Positions 1 through 5,410 of a stretch of DNA of 5,628 bases are shown here, one piece after another (position 1 is the first letter of the stretch; each line of letters begins with the position of its first letter). This DNA is from Dehalococcoidia bacterium. GTDB lineage: Bacteria; Chloroflexota; Dehalococcoidia; Dehalococcoidales; W693. The stretch covers positions 1 to 5,628 of the forward strand of contig DUFE01000027.1 in NCBI GenBank assembly GCA_011170385.1, written 5' to 3'. The translations under genes and the position numbers were made by a program. Under the pieces are notes generated by a model that was given only the letters and a program-made list of their open reading frames with translations, had not been told where the DNA came from and searched no databases.

Positions 1-1810
1 GCTTGTTTCGCAGCTTTCGGGTAAAAAGTACGGTGAAGACGATGATACCGATAACGCCATGCGGGTGGTCGCCGAGCACGGCAGGGGCATCACCTTCCTC
101 ATTGCCGATGGCGTAATGCCGGATAACGAGGGGCGGGGCTATGTGCTGCGGCGCTTGCTGCGGCGGGCGGCGCTCTTCGGTAGAAGATTGGGGCTGGATA
201 AACCGTTTCTTACACAGATAGCGAAAGCCACGATTAACAAAATGGGGCATATATACCCAGAAATAAAAGACCGGCGCAGCTTTATCCTTAAATTGATTGA
301 GTCCGAGGAAGCCAGGTTCGGCGAGACGCTGGATACCGGTCTGGAGCTTCTGGACGGCATCATGACGGAAGCGACAGGCAAAGCAAAAAAGGTTTCCGGT
401 TCGGATGTCTTCAAGCTGTATGATACCTACGGCTTTCCGGTGGAACTGACCTGTGAGATTGCGCAGAAGAAAGGCTTCTCCGTGGATATGGAGGGCTTCA
501 AGAAGGAGATGGAGAAGCAGCGGGAGAGAGCCAAGAACTCGCACCGGTTCAGGATTAAGGATGTAGCCGGCAAGGTCGGCGTTTCTGTTGAGGATGTAGA
601 GTTCGTCGGCTACGGAGATTTGAGGTGTAAAGCTACCATCGCTGCTATCATAGGCGATAACCCCGTGGATAACATCATGGAAGGACAGAAGGCTGACGTC
701 GTCTTGGATAGAACACCCTTCTATGCCGAGATGGGCGGGCAGGTGGGCGATACCGGCAGGATGACTGGCGCTGCGGGGCGGTTTGTCGTTACCGATACCG
801 TCCAGTCCGCGCAGGGGGTGACTCTGCACCGGGGTTATGTCGCCGGGGGCGGCTTCAGTGTCGGCGATAAAGTTGAAGCTATTGTGGACAGAGAGCGGCG
901 GCTGGATACCGCCCGCAACCACACCGCCACCCACCTTTTGCAGTATGCCCTGCGTAAAGTCCTTGGTAGGCACGTCCACCAGCGGGGCTCGCTGGTGGCG
1001 CCGGAGCGGCTGCGGTTCGACTTTTCCCATTTGACGGCAATGACACAGCAAGAGCTGGACGAAGTGCAGCGCATCGTCAACGAGGAGATACGGAACAACC
1101 TTGCGGTGTCTCCCTGTAATATCCCCTACAAGCAGGCGATAAAAGAGGGGGCGATAGCCCTGTTTGATGAAAAATACAGCGACATGGTGCGGGTGCTCAA
1201 GATAGGCGAGCCGGCGGTTAGCGCTGAGCTGTGCGGTGGAACCCACGTCTCCGCCACCGGACAGATAGGCTTCTTCTACATCCTGTCCGAGTCCGGCATC
1301 GGCGGTGGTTTGCGCCGCATCGAGGCGGTTACCGGCCGGGGGGCGGAGCAAACAATCAAGCAGAGGATTGACTACCTGAAGGGTGAAATTACTGCTACCG
1401 AAGTTTTACTTGAGGAAGAGCGCAAGCATATCCGTGAATTGGGAAGGGAACGGGCAATAAAGGAAGCCGATTCCTATAAGGATAAGGTGGAAATCATTAG
1501 AGGAGTACCGGTAAATATAGCTGTAACCGGCTCTTATGAACCGGAGCTAATGAGAGAAATTGCCGACGCTCTGAAAAATTATAATAAGGGCATAGTGGTT
1601 TTGGGTACTGTATATCAGGATAAGCCATTTTTTGTTGTTGAGGTATCACCTGAACTTGTAAAGAAAGGTTATCATGCCGGTAAGATTGTCAAAGAGGTAG
1701 CTGCTGTCACCGGTGGGAGTGGGGGCGGTAAAGCCACCCTAGCTCAAGGTGGTGGTAAGGATAAGAGTAAAATGGACGAAGCTCTCAATTTGGTGAGAAG
1801 CTTGGTATAA
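1..1810 (+). CDS. alaS: Alanyl-tRNA synthetase, 5'-truncated by window edge
   Basis: Cytoplasmic enzyme that charges tRNA-Ala with alanine and edits mischarged Ser/Gly. The reading frame is open from base 2, so the gene began outside the window; 602 residues are visible of the family's usual ~870-880. The ATG at base 59 is internal: the 19 codons before it (LVSQLSGKKYGEDDDTDNA) continue the family alignment. The class II catalytic motifs 1-3 are missing. Visible in order (residues counted from that ATG): tRNA-recognition helices with FLIADGVMPDNEGRGYVLRR; LYDTYGFPVELT; the editing domain with FYAEMGGQVGDTG, the metal-site pair HTATH (H288, H292) and CGGTH (C392, H396); a charged coiled-coil-like linker; and the C-terminal DHHA1/C-Ala domain with a glycine-rich GGSGGGKATLAQGGG stretch. 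The editing metal ligands are intact. The last ~420 bases are AT-richer than the stretch just before them. It overlaps ruvX by one base (TAATG), suggesting translational coupling. The family call is very secure. Confidence 0.97.
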   Translation, partial: LVSQLSGKKYGEDDDTDNAMRVVAEHGRGITFLIADGVMPDNEGRGYVLRRLLRRAALFGRRLGLDKPFLTQIAKATINKMGHIYPEIKDRRSFILKLIESEEARFGETLDTGLELLDGIMTEATGKAKKVSGSDVFKLYDTYGFPVELTCEIAQKKGFSVDMEGFKKEMEKQRERAKNSHRFRIKDVAGKVGVSVEDVEFVGYGDLRCKATIAAIIGDNPVDNIMEGQKADVVLDRTPFYAEMGGQVGDTGRMTGAAGRFVVTDTVQSAQGVTLHRGYVAGGGFSVGDKVEAIVDRERRLDTARNHTATHLLQYALRKVLGRHVHQRGSLVAPERLRFDFSHLTAMTQQELDEVQRIVNEEIRNNLAVSPCNIPYKQAIKEGAIALFDEKYSDMVRVLKIGEPAVSAELCGGTHVSATGQIGFFYILSESGIGGGLRRIEAVTGRGAEQTIKQRIDYLKGEITATEVLLEEERKHIRELGRERAIKEADSYKDKVEIIRGVPVNIAVTGSYEPELMREIADALKNYNKGIVVLGTVYQDKPFFVVEVSPELVKKGYHAGKIVKEVAAVTGGSGGGKATLAQGGGKDKSKMDEALNLVRSLV

Positions 1811-2235
1811 TGCGTTACATGGGGCTGGATATCGGGGACAGGTGGATAGGGGTGGCTATCAGCGACCCCTCCGGTATACTGGCCAGCCCGCTGACCATTA
1901 TCAAACGCAAGCAGGAAGCGGCAGATATAGAAGCCATCGGTGATATCATAAAGCAGAACGACATTGGCAGGGTTATCGTCGGGCTGCCGCGCTCCTTAAA
2001 CGGTAGCCTAGGACGACAGGCGGAGAAGGTGCAGCAGTTTACGGACAATTTGCGCCTCCATATCCTTATTCCAGTGGAGTTCCGGGACGAAAGGCTGACA
2101 ACGGTATCGGCGAGAAGCCTGATGCAGGAGACCGTCCCCAGGAAGAAGAGGCAAAAAGCCAGGGACGATGCCATAGCCGCCGCCATTATATTACAGGGCT
2201 TTCTGGACGAAGAACAGAGTCAGTCACACTGTTAG
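1810..2235 (+). CDS. ruvX: YqgF/RuvX family RNase H-fold protein (putative pre-16S rRNA nuclease / Holliday junction resolvase)
   Basis: 141 residues, the usual family length (~135-150). The family has an RNase H-like fold. E. coli YqgF has been linked to maturation of the 16S rRNA 5' end, and other members are annotated as Holliday junction resolvases, so the exact substrate here is not decided by sequence. Visible motifs: N-terminal GLDIGDRWIGVA with the first catalytic Asp (D7), VIVGLPRSLNG (residues 56-65), FRDERLTT (D93-E94) and the C-terminal DDAIAAAIILQGFL with the last acidic residue at D119/D120. All acidic catalytic positions are present. The ATG start overlaps the alaS stop by one base and has only a weak GGTGAGAAG ribosome-binding stretch inside alaS, so translation is probably coupled. 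Pairing of alaS with yqgF is a common bacterial arrangement. The annotation is secure; the biochemical role is inferred from the family. Confidence 0.95.
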   Translation: MRYMGLDIGDRWIGVAISDPSGILASPLTIIKRKQEAADIEAIGDIIKQNDIGRVIVGLPRSLNGSLGRQAEKVQQFTDNLRLHILIPVEFRDERLTTVSARSLMQETVPRKKRQKARDDAIAAAIILQGFLDEEQSQSHC

Positions 2236-2247
2236 TCTTGCGCTGCA

Positions 2248-2277
2248 TTAACCAGCCTATTGATAACTATGTATGAT
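2248..2277 (+). promoter_or_regulatory. Candidate sigma-70 promoter for the ctaB-like gene and tgt
   Basis: In the 93-base ruvX to ctaB-like gap, TTAACC (2248-2253) lies 18 bases upstream of TATGAT (2272-2277). The -10 matches the TATAAT consensus at 5 of 6 positions and the -35 matches at 4 of 6. A transcript would start near 2284 and carry the whole hairpin at 2298-2324 in its short leader. This is motif matching only; the region is AT-rich and such matches can arise by chance. Confidence 0.35.
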
Positions 2278-2297
2278 ATTAACTGTATTAAGGTAAT

Positions 2298-2324
2298 TAT
2301 CTCCTGCGATATTATAAGGAGATA
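2298..2324 (+). promoter_or_regulatory. Hairpin enclosing the Shine-Dalgarno of the ctaB-like gene
   Basis: TATCTCCT (2298-2305) is a perfect reverse complement of AGGAGATA (2317-2324), with an 11-base loop. The right arm covers nearly all of the strong ribosome binding site AAGGAG (2316-2321), 7 bases before the ATG at 2329. If it forms, translation initiation would be blocked. The pairing is directly visible; regulation by it is inference. The left arm is simply an anti-Shine-Dalgarno sequence, so it could also be fortuitous. Confidence 0.45.
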
Positions 2325-2328
2325 GGGG

Positions 2329-3183
2329 ATGAAACTGGCTACTCTTAAAAACTATATCGAGGTATTGAAGCCCAGGGAAAGCAGCCTGCTGACCTTTGTC
2401 GGCGTCGCCGCTGTCTTTATCGCCGCCAGTGGGAAACCGCCGCTCGATACGGTGCTGCTGGCGGCTGCTGCCATACTGGTTGCCAGCGCCGGCGCTAACG
2501 GTATAACCAACTATCTGGACCGCGAATTCGACGCCAGGATGAGGCGTACCAGGCACCGGGTGTTGCCCTCCAAGCGGATATATCCGCCGCAGAAGGCGCT
2601 ACCATGGATTGCAATCTTTGTTCTCGCCGGTCTAGCAATGGCGTGGTGGCTACATCCGCTTGCTTTTGCTGCCGACCTCGCCGGCACACTCGTCGCCGCC
2701 ACCTGGCGCAAGCGGATGACCTGTGTTTTTCCCCAGGGAGCCATCGCTAGCCTAGCTCCGTTGCTTATGGGCTGGTTCGCCGTCAGCCCGACTTTCAGCT
2801 GGGAGTTGTCACTGCTGTGCCTGTTGGTGGTCGCCTGGCTCCCGCTGCACGTTTGGAGCGTTATGGTCTCCAACCGGGAGGACTACATAGGAGCCGGCTT
2901 GAACTTCTTTCCTATGAACGTTAAGGTTGGAACGGCAATAAGGGTGCTGCTGGCATTTTCGCTGGCTCTTTGTGCAGTCTCCATAGCACTGTATTTCGTC
3001 GGCGGCTTTGACTGGCTGTATCTAACGCTGGCTATCATACTGGGCGCTATGATGATATATGCCTGCTGTCGGCTGCTGGCTTCCGAAGCCTCCGGGGATG
3101 CCTGGAAGCTATACAAGCTGTCCAGTTTCCCCTATCTGGGGCTGATATTCTTTGCCATGTGCCTCGATATCTGGCTGTTATAA
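2329..3183 (+). CDS. ctaB: UbiA-family prenyltransferase, protoheme IX farnesyltransferase (heme O synthase)-like
   Basis: 284 residues, close to the CtaB/CyoE length (~280-310), with about seven to nine hydrophobic segments, so an integral membrane protein. CtaB adds a farnesyl group to protoheme to make heme O for terminal oxidases. The first Asp-rich site is clear: N61-x2-D64-x3-D68 in NYLDREFDARMRRT, including the CtaB-type DxxMxRT signature. A second site, NREDYIGAG (N182-D185), matches the CtaB 'DDYxxAG' region, followed by FFPMN. The middle is divergent: the typical WQxPHFW reads WLPLHVW (Q and P lost; H174 and both Trp kept), and the usual TPQNIVIGG stretch reads FPQGAIASLAPLLMGW. Start: ATG with AAGGAG at 7-base spacing. 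tgt follows after 16 bases. No oxidase genes are visible. UbiA superfamily membership is firm; substrate (heme, or another acceptor) is less certain. Confidence 0.85.
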   Translation: MKLATLKNYIEVLKPRESSLLTFVGVAAVFIAASGKPPLDTVLLAAAAILVASAGANGITNYLDREFDARMRRTRHRVLPSKRIYPPQKALPWIAIFVLAGLAMAWWLHPLAFAADLAGTLVAATWRKRMTCVFPQGAIASLAPLLMGWFAVSPTFSWELSLLCLLVVAWLPLHVWSVMVSNREDYIGAGLNFFPMNVKVGTAIRVLLAFSLALCAVSIALYFVGGFDWLYLTLAIILGAMMIYACCRLLASEASGDAWKLYKLSSFPYLGLIFFAMCLDIWLL

Positions 3184-3185
3184 TT

Positions 3186-3195
3186 GGGGAGGAGG
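3186..3195 (+). promoter_or_regulatory. Ribosome binding site that sets the tgt GTG start
   Basis: The purine-rich GGGGAGGAGG lies just after the stop of the ctaB-like gene and 4-7 bases before GTG at 3200, depending on which part pairs with 16S rRNA. It favours GTG 3200 over the in-frame ATG at 3152, which lies inside the upstream gene and would add 16 residues unlike any TGT N-terminus. Confidence 0.75.
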
Positions 3196-3199
3196 TAGC

Positions 3200-4366
3200 G
3201 TGAGCTTTAACCTGGTAAAGACGTATAACGGCGGCAAAGCCCGTGTCGGTGAGCTGGTAACGCCACACGGAACGGTGCCAACGCCAGTGTTCCTGCCGGT
3301 GGGCAGTCAGGCGACTGTCAAGACACTGACCCCGCAGGAAGTCAGCGACATCGGCTACGGTATGTTGCTGACGAACACCTATCACCTCTGTTTAAAGCCC
3401 GGCATTGATGTAATCGAGGGATTTGGTGGGCTACACCGCTTTATGGGTTGGGATGGAGCCATCCTTACCGATAGTGGCGGCTATCAGATATTCAGCCTTG
3501 CCGGTTTGAGACAGATCAGCGATGAAGGCGTTACCTTTCGCTCACACATCGACGGTAGTAAGCGCTTCATTACACCGGAGCTGGCGATAGATTTTCAGGA
3601 GGCTCTGGGCGCCGATGTAATAATGGTTCTGGATGAGTGCCCACCTATAGATGCCGATTTCAACAAGGTCTGGCGGGCAATGAGCCGCACTCATCTCTGG
3701 GCGGAAAGATGCCAGAAAGCCCACCGCCACGATAACCAGATGCTATTCGCCATAATACAGGGGGGCGTCTTCCTGGAGTTGAGGCATCAGTCCGCCGAGT
3801 ATCTTACCTCACTGGGCTTCCCCGGCTACGCCATCGGTGGCTTGAGCCTGGGCGAGCCCAAGAAGGTTACCTGGAGCGTCACCGAGGAAACGATCACTTT
3901 ATTACCAGAAGATAAACCGCGCTACCTGATGGGGGTTGGCTCGCCGGAGGATATAGTTGAAGCGGTGGCTATGGGCATAGACATGTTCGATAGCGCCCTA
4001 CCCACCCGCGTCGCCCGCAACGGTGCTTTATATACCCGTACCGGTCGTATCAACATAGACAACGGCGAATATAAAAAGAAAGAAGAACCCGTTGATTCTG
4101 ACTGTGGCTGCTATACCTGCCAGAACTTCTCGGCGGCATACCTGCACCACCTCTTTAACTGCAAAGAGCTGCTGGCGCTGCGGCTGGCGACTATCCACAA
4201 CCTGACCTTTATAAGCGACCTGATGGGTGATATAAGAAAGTCCGTCCTTAATGATACCTTCGGCTCTTTCAAAGAGGATTTTCTTAAACACTATAAGCCC
4301 ACCGACGAAGAAGTGCGTCTGGAGCAGAAAAAGAAGTGGCTTCAGGCGCGCAATGCGGATAATTAA
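3200..4366 (+). CDS. tgt: tRNA-guanine (preQ1/queuine) transglycosylase
   Basis: Swaps guanine-34 in the anticodon wobble position of Asp, Asn, His and Tyr tRNAs for preQ1 in the queuosine pathway; cytoplasmic. From GTG 3200 the protein has 388 residues, typical for bacterial Tgt (~375-390). Motifs in GTG-based numbering: TPVFLPVGSQATVK near the N-terminus; LTNTYHL; ILTDSGGYQIFSL with substrate-binding D91; VLDECPP (D145); IIQGG; AIGGLSLGEPK; MFDSALPTRVARNGALYT with the nucleophilic Asp at D264; and the zinc site C302-x-C304-x2-C307 with H333. All key residues are present. The start is chosen by ribosome binding site and family N-terminus (SFNLVKTYNGGKARVGEL). It lies 16 bases after the ctaB-like gene, almost certainly co-transcribed. 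No queA or preQ1 synthesis genes are in this window, so the rest of the pathway must lie elsewhere. Confidence 0.97.
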   Translation: MSFNLVKTYNGGKARVGELVTPHGTVPTPVFLPVGSQATVKTLTPQEVSDIGYGMLLTNTYHLCLKPGIDVIEGFGGLHRFMGWDGAILTDSGGYQIFSLAGLRQISDEGVTFRSHIDGSKRFITPELAIDFQEALGADVIMVLDECPPIDADFNKVWRAMSRTHLWAERCQKAHRHDNQMLFAIIQGGVFLELRHQSAEYLTSLGFPGYAIGGLSLGEPKKVTWSVTEETITLLPEDKPRYLMGVGSPEDIVEAVAMGIDMFDSALPTRVARNGALYTRTGRINIDNGEYKKKEEPVDSDCGCYTCQNFSAAYLHHLFNCKELLALRLATIHNLTFISDLMGDIRKSVLNDTFGSFKEDFLKHYKPTDEEVRLEQKKKWLQARNADN

Positions 4367-4378
4367 GAAAGTCTTTTC

Positions 4379-4412
4379 CCCTCGGTTTGTTATGTAGAAA
4401 ACTTGCCGAGGG
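4379..4412 (+). repeat. Stem-loop downstream of tgt
   Basis: CCCTCGG (4379-4385) pairs with CCGAGGG (4406-4412), 7 bp with a 20-base loop. It begins 12 bases after the tgt stop, where a terminator would be expected, but no T-tract follows the right arm, so it does not meet the intrinsic-terminator rule. The right arm merges into the G-tract motif at 4410-4425, so the two structures would compete. It may help 3'-end stability of the tgt mRNA. Confidence 0.4.
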
Positions 4413-4425
4413 CGGGCAGGGCGGG
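4410..4425 (+). other. Canonical G-quadruplex motif
   Basis: Four runs of exactly three guanines (4410-4412, 4414-4416, 4419-4421, 4423-4425) are separated by loops of 1, 2 and 1 bases. This fits the G3N1-7 quadruplex pattern with the short loops that usually give very stable folds in DNA or RNA. It is 43 bases after the tgt stop on the coding-sense strand, so the tgt transcript would contain it. Folding and any role in termination or mRNA 3' protection are inference. Confidence 0.6.
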
Positions 4426-4544
4426 ATGTTAAGAGCTAGATAACAAGAGGGGTGGGGTGGATTTAGCCCCTTCCTTGTAGGGCGGCGGGTGAGAATAGAT
4501 AAATAAAATGAGATTACTATCCACAACAACCTCTCCCACTTAAT

Positions 4545-4570
4545 CCCCCTCTCCTTGTAAGGAGAGGGGG
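4545..4570. repeat. 12-bp-arm near-perfect palindrome
   Basis: CCCCCTCTCCTT (4545-4556) and AAGGAGAGGGGG (4559-4570) are perfect inverted copies separated only by GT. As RNA or single-stranded DNA this would be a very stable hairpin (11 bp with a TGTA loop, or a cruciform). No T-tract follows on either strand, so it is not a standard terminator. Confidence 0.8.
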
Positions 4571-4579
4571 AGATATAGA

Positions 4580-4600
4580 AAGAGGGGCTTCGCCCCTCTT
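4580..4600. repeat. 9-bp-arm hairpin
   Basis: AAGAGGGGC (4580-4588) and GCCCCTCTT (4592-4600) are perfect inverted copies around TTC. It lies 9 bases after the larger palindrome and shares the GAGGGG/CCCCTC theme, which suggests the two belong to one repeat unit. It is followed by AAACTCCC, not a T-tract. Confidence 0.75.
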
Positions 4601-4663
4601 AAACTCCCTATTAAAAACATAACGAAATAGTTGTACTATGTATAGGCAGGGTAAATATTTAAA

Positions 4664-5191
4664 ATGATAGAAATCTTTGTAGTTATAAAAGATAAAAATA
4701 ATCGTTATTATCTTCTGAAGATACAGAGAAGTGGTTTCGACGTTTATTGTTTTCCTCCTCATCTAGGGGTGCACTACTCTTTGCATGAAAGTGGTAAAGC
4801 CCATTTTCGACCTGAAGGGAAGTCATCGAAACCTAGAAATGAACTGCCAGTCATGATGATTGACGGTGAAGCAGGGGCTCCTATTGATAAGGGTATTATA
4901 CGTGAAAACCTTGTGAATTTGGGTCATGCTTCCTGTATATACACGACTATTTACTCTATTAAATCGCTAAGCGATGATTTCCGGAAATTTAATCGCAGTG
5001 CTCGAGAGTGCTTTGTGATTGATAGGGAATTATTCACGCCGAATACAAGTCTTATTGAGATTGGGGTCTGGGCAGTTCCAGAGAGGAACGAGGTTAGTTT
5101 TGAATTCAACAATCCAGATATTCCTAAAAATCTGTTATATAAACTGGTAAAATGTGAGCCTCAGATTTGGATTTATGCTCGTCCAATTTAA
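4664..5191 (+). CDS. Hypothetical protein, AT-rich orphan between repeat block and 23S rRNA
   Basis: I do not recognise this 175-residue protein. It looks soluble, with no signal peptide or membrane span. It opens with a beta-rich MIEIFVVIKDKNNRYYLLKI, followed by a histidine-rich stretch, PPHLGVHYSLHESGKAHF (H33, H37, H41, H47), which could bind metal or form a catalytic pocket, though that is speculation. The C-terminal half is mixed (FVIDRELF, IEIGVWAVPE, QIWIYARPI). The ribosome binding site is poor: GGCAGGG ends 13 bases before the ATG at 4664, with no better start downstream. Base content is clearly lower in GC than the upstream cluster (60-base samples gave 27% and 37%, against about 60% in the alaS editing-domain region), which together with the flanking repeats suggests acquisition by transfer. 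The frame is long and uninterrupted and the protein has ordinary composition, so I take it as real, but expression is unproven. Confidence 0.65.
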   Translation: MIEIFVVIKDKNNRYYLLKIQRSGFDVYCFPPHLGVHYSLHESGKAHFRPEGKSSKPRNELPVMMIDGEAGAPIDKGIIRENLVNLGHASCIYTTIYSIKSLSDDFRKFNRSARECFVIDRELFTPNTSLIEIGVWAVPERNEVSFEFNNPDIPKNLLYKLVKCEPQIWIYARPI

Positions 5192-5216
5192 CAAACCACC
5201 AGCCCTCAACCCCATA

Positions 5217-5245
5217 TTGACAATATTTTTCCCCTGTGATATTAT
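5217..5245 (+). promoter_or_regulatory. Strong sigma-70 promoter for the 23S rRNA leader
   Basis: A perfect TTGACA -35 (5217-5222), a 17-base spacer and TATTAT -10 (5240-5245, 5 of 6 to TATAAT) preceded by TG at 5237-5238 (TGn extended -10). Transcription would start near 5252. It lies 25 bases after the hypothetical gene's stop and about 159 bases before the mature 23S 5' end. This is the best promoter match in the window and fits an rRNA gene transcribed on its own, without an upstream 16S gene. Confidence 0.85.
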
Positions 5246-5280
5246 ATTTTTGCCTTCCAAGGTTGTGATTATGCAGAAGG

Positions 5281-5366
5281 TTAACACATAAAACGGATCT
5301 AACTGGTGACAGTTGCCAGGCTAGCGGCTTGGTGTGTGACCGCCAGGCCGTTTTTCTATGTGTTAA
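5281..5366 (+). repeat. Long-range inverted repeat closing the 23S leader structure
   Basis: TTAACACATA (5281-5290) and TATGTGTTAA (5357-5366) are perfect 10-base inverted copies 66 bases apart. AAACGG (5291-5296) can extend the helix with CCGTTT (5348-5353) across a TTC bulge. The enclosed region contains a small hairpin AACTG-GTGA-CAGTT (5301-5314, GNRA-type loop) and the terminator-like hairpin. The extension would compete with the terminator stem, since both use 5348-5350. Role unknown: leader folding, processing by RNase III, or regulation. Confidence 0.6.
5325..5355 (+). terminator. Intrinsic terminator (possible attenuator) inside the 23S rRNA leader
   Basis: CGGCTTGGTG (5325-5334) pairs with CGCCAGGCCG (5341-5350): 10 bp including two G-U pairs, a 6-base loop TGTGAC, and then TTTTT at 5351-5355. 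This is a textbook Rho-independent terminator. It lies about 100 bases downstream of the predicted start near 5252 and 56 bases upstream of mature 23S, so it would stop rRNA transcription unless bypassed. It is therefore either an attenuator, the end of a ~100-nt leader RNA, or a stem neutralised by rRNA antitermination. I saw no convincing second promoter between it and 5411. Confidence 0.65.
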
Positions 5367-5410
5367 GCACCTTAAAAAGTGAATAGCGAGTTAATATCAA
5401 GTCTGAAGCA

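Larger units (their letters stand above)
4440..4610. repeat. GC-rich palindromic intergenic repeat block (REP/MITE-like)
   Basis: Most of this 171-base stretch between tgt and the next gene is a chain of C- and G-run palindromes without coding sense. The right half has two strong hairpins (4545-4570 and 4580-4600). The left half carries GAGGGGTGGGGTGG and then CCCCTTCCTTGTAGGGCGG (4467-4485), which resembles a decayed version of the 4545-4570 hairpin: both centre on CCTTGTA with C-runs before and G-runs after. This kind of sequence is typical of dispersed non-coding repeats in bacterial intergenic regions. I cannot show other genomic copies from one window, nor did I find convincing terminal repeats or a target duplication. 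Open frames on the minus strand here only reflect the biased composition. Confidence 0.6.

Noticed and set aside
59..61. ATG at 59 as a true start of alaS
   Set aside because: The frame is open upstream to the window edge and its codons encode conserved AlaRS sequence, so this is an internal methionine.
2304..2316. TATTAT at 2310-2315 as a promoter, in a stretch strikingly like the 23S -10 region (CCTGYGATATTATA at both places)
   Set aside because: No good -35 lies 16-18 bases upstream, and a start near 2322 would remove the Shine-Dalgarno of the ctaB-like gene. The similarity is noted but probably coincidental.
3152..3199. Upstream in-frame ATG at 3152 as the tgt start
   Set aside because: It would overlap the ctaB-like gene by 32 bases, add 16 residues not typical of Tgt, and lacks a good ribosome binding site; GTG 3200 has a strong one and gives the family's normal N-terminus.
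4545..4600. The two strong palindromes as intrinsic terminators for tgt
   Set aside because: Neither is followed by a T-tract on either strand; they fit an intergenic repeat better.
4440..4610. CRISPR array
   Set aside because: There are no regularly spaced identical repeats with unique spacers; only two unlike hairpins and one degenerate copy.
4389..4623. GTTATGT (4389-4395) and ACATAAC (4617-4623) as terminal inverted repeats of a mobile element
   Set aside because: Only 7 bases match and a pair of that length is expected by chance in ~300 bases; the flanks do not extend it and no target duplication is seen.
4284..4762. Minus-strand open frames across the repeat block
   Set aside because: Their sequence is low-complexity, follows the palindromes and overlaps the end of tgt and the start of the orphan gene; no ribosome binding site or recognisable domain.
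5391..5397. TAATAT at 5392-5397 as the -10 of a second promoter downstream of the terminator
   Set aside because: No -35-like sequence lies at a proper distance (ACCTTA or similar), and transcription would start almost at the mature 23S 5' end.
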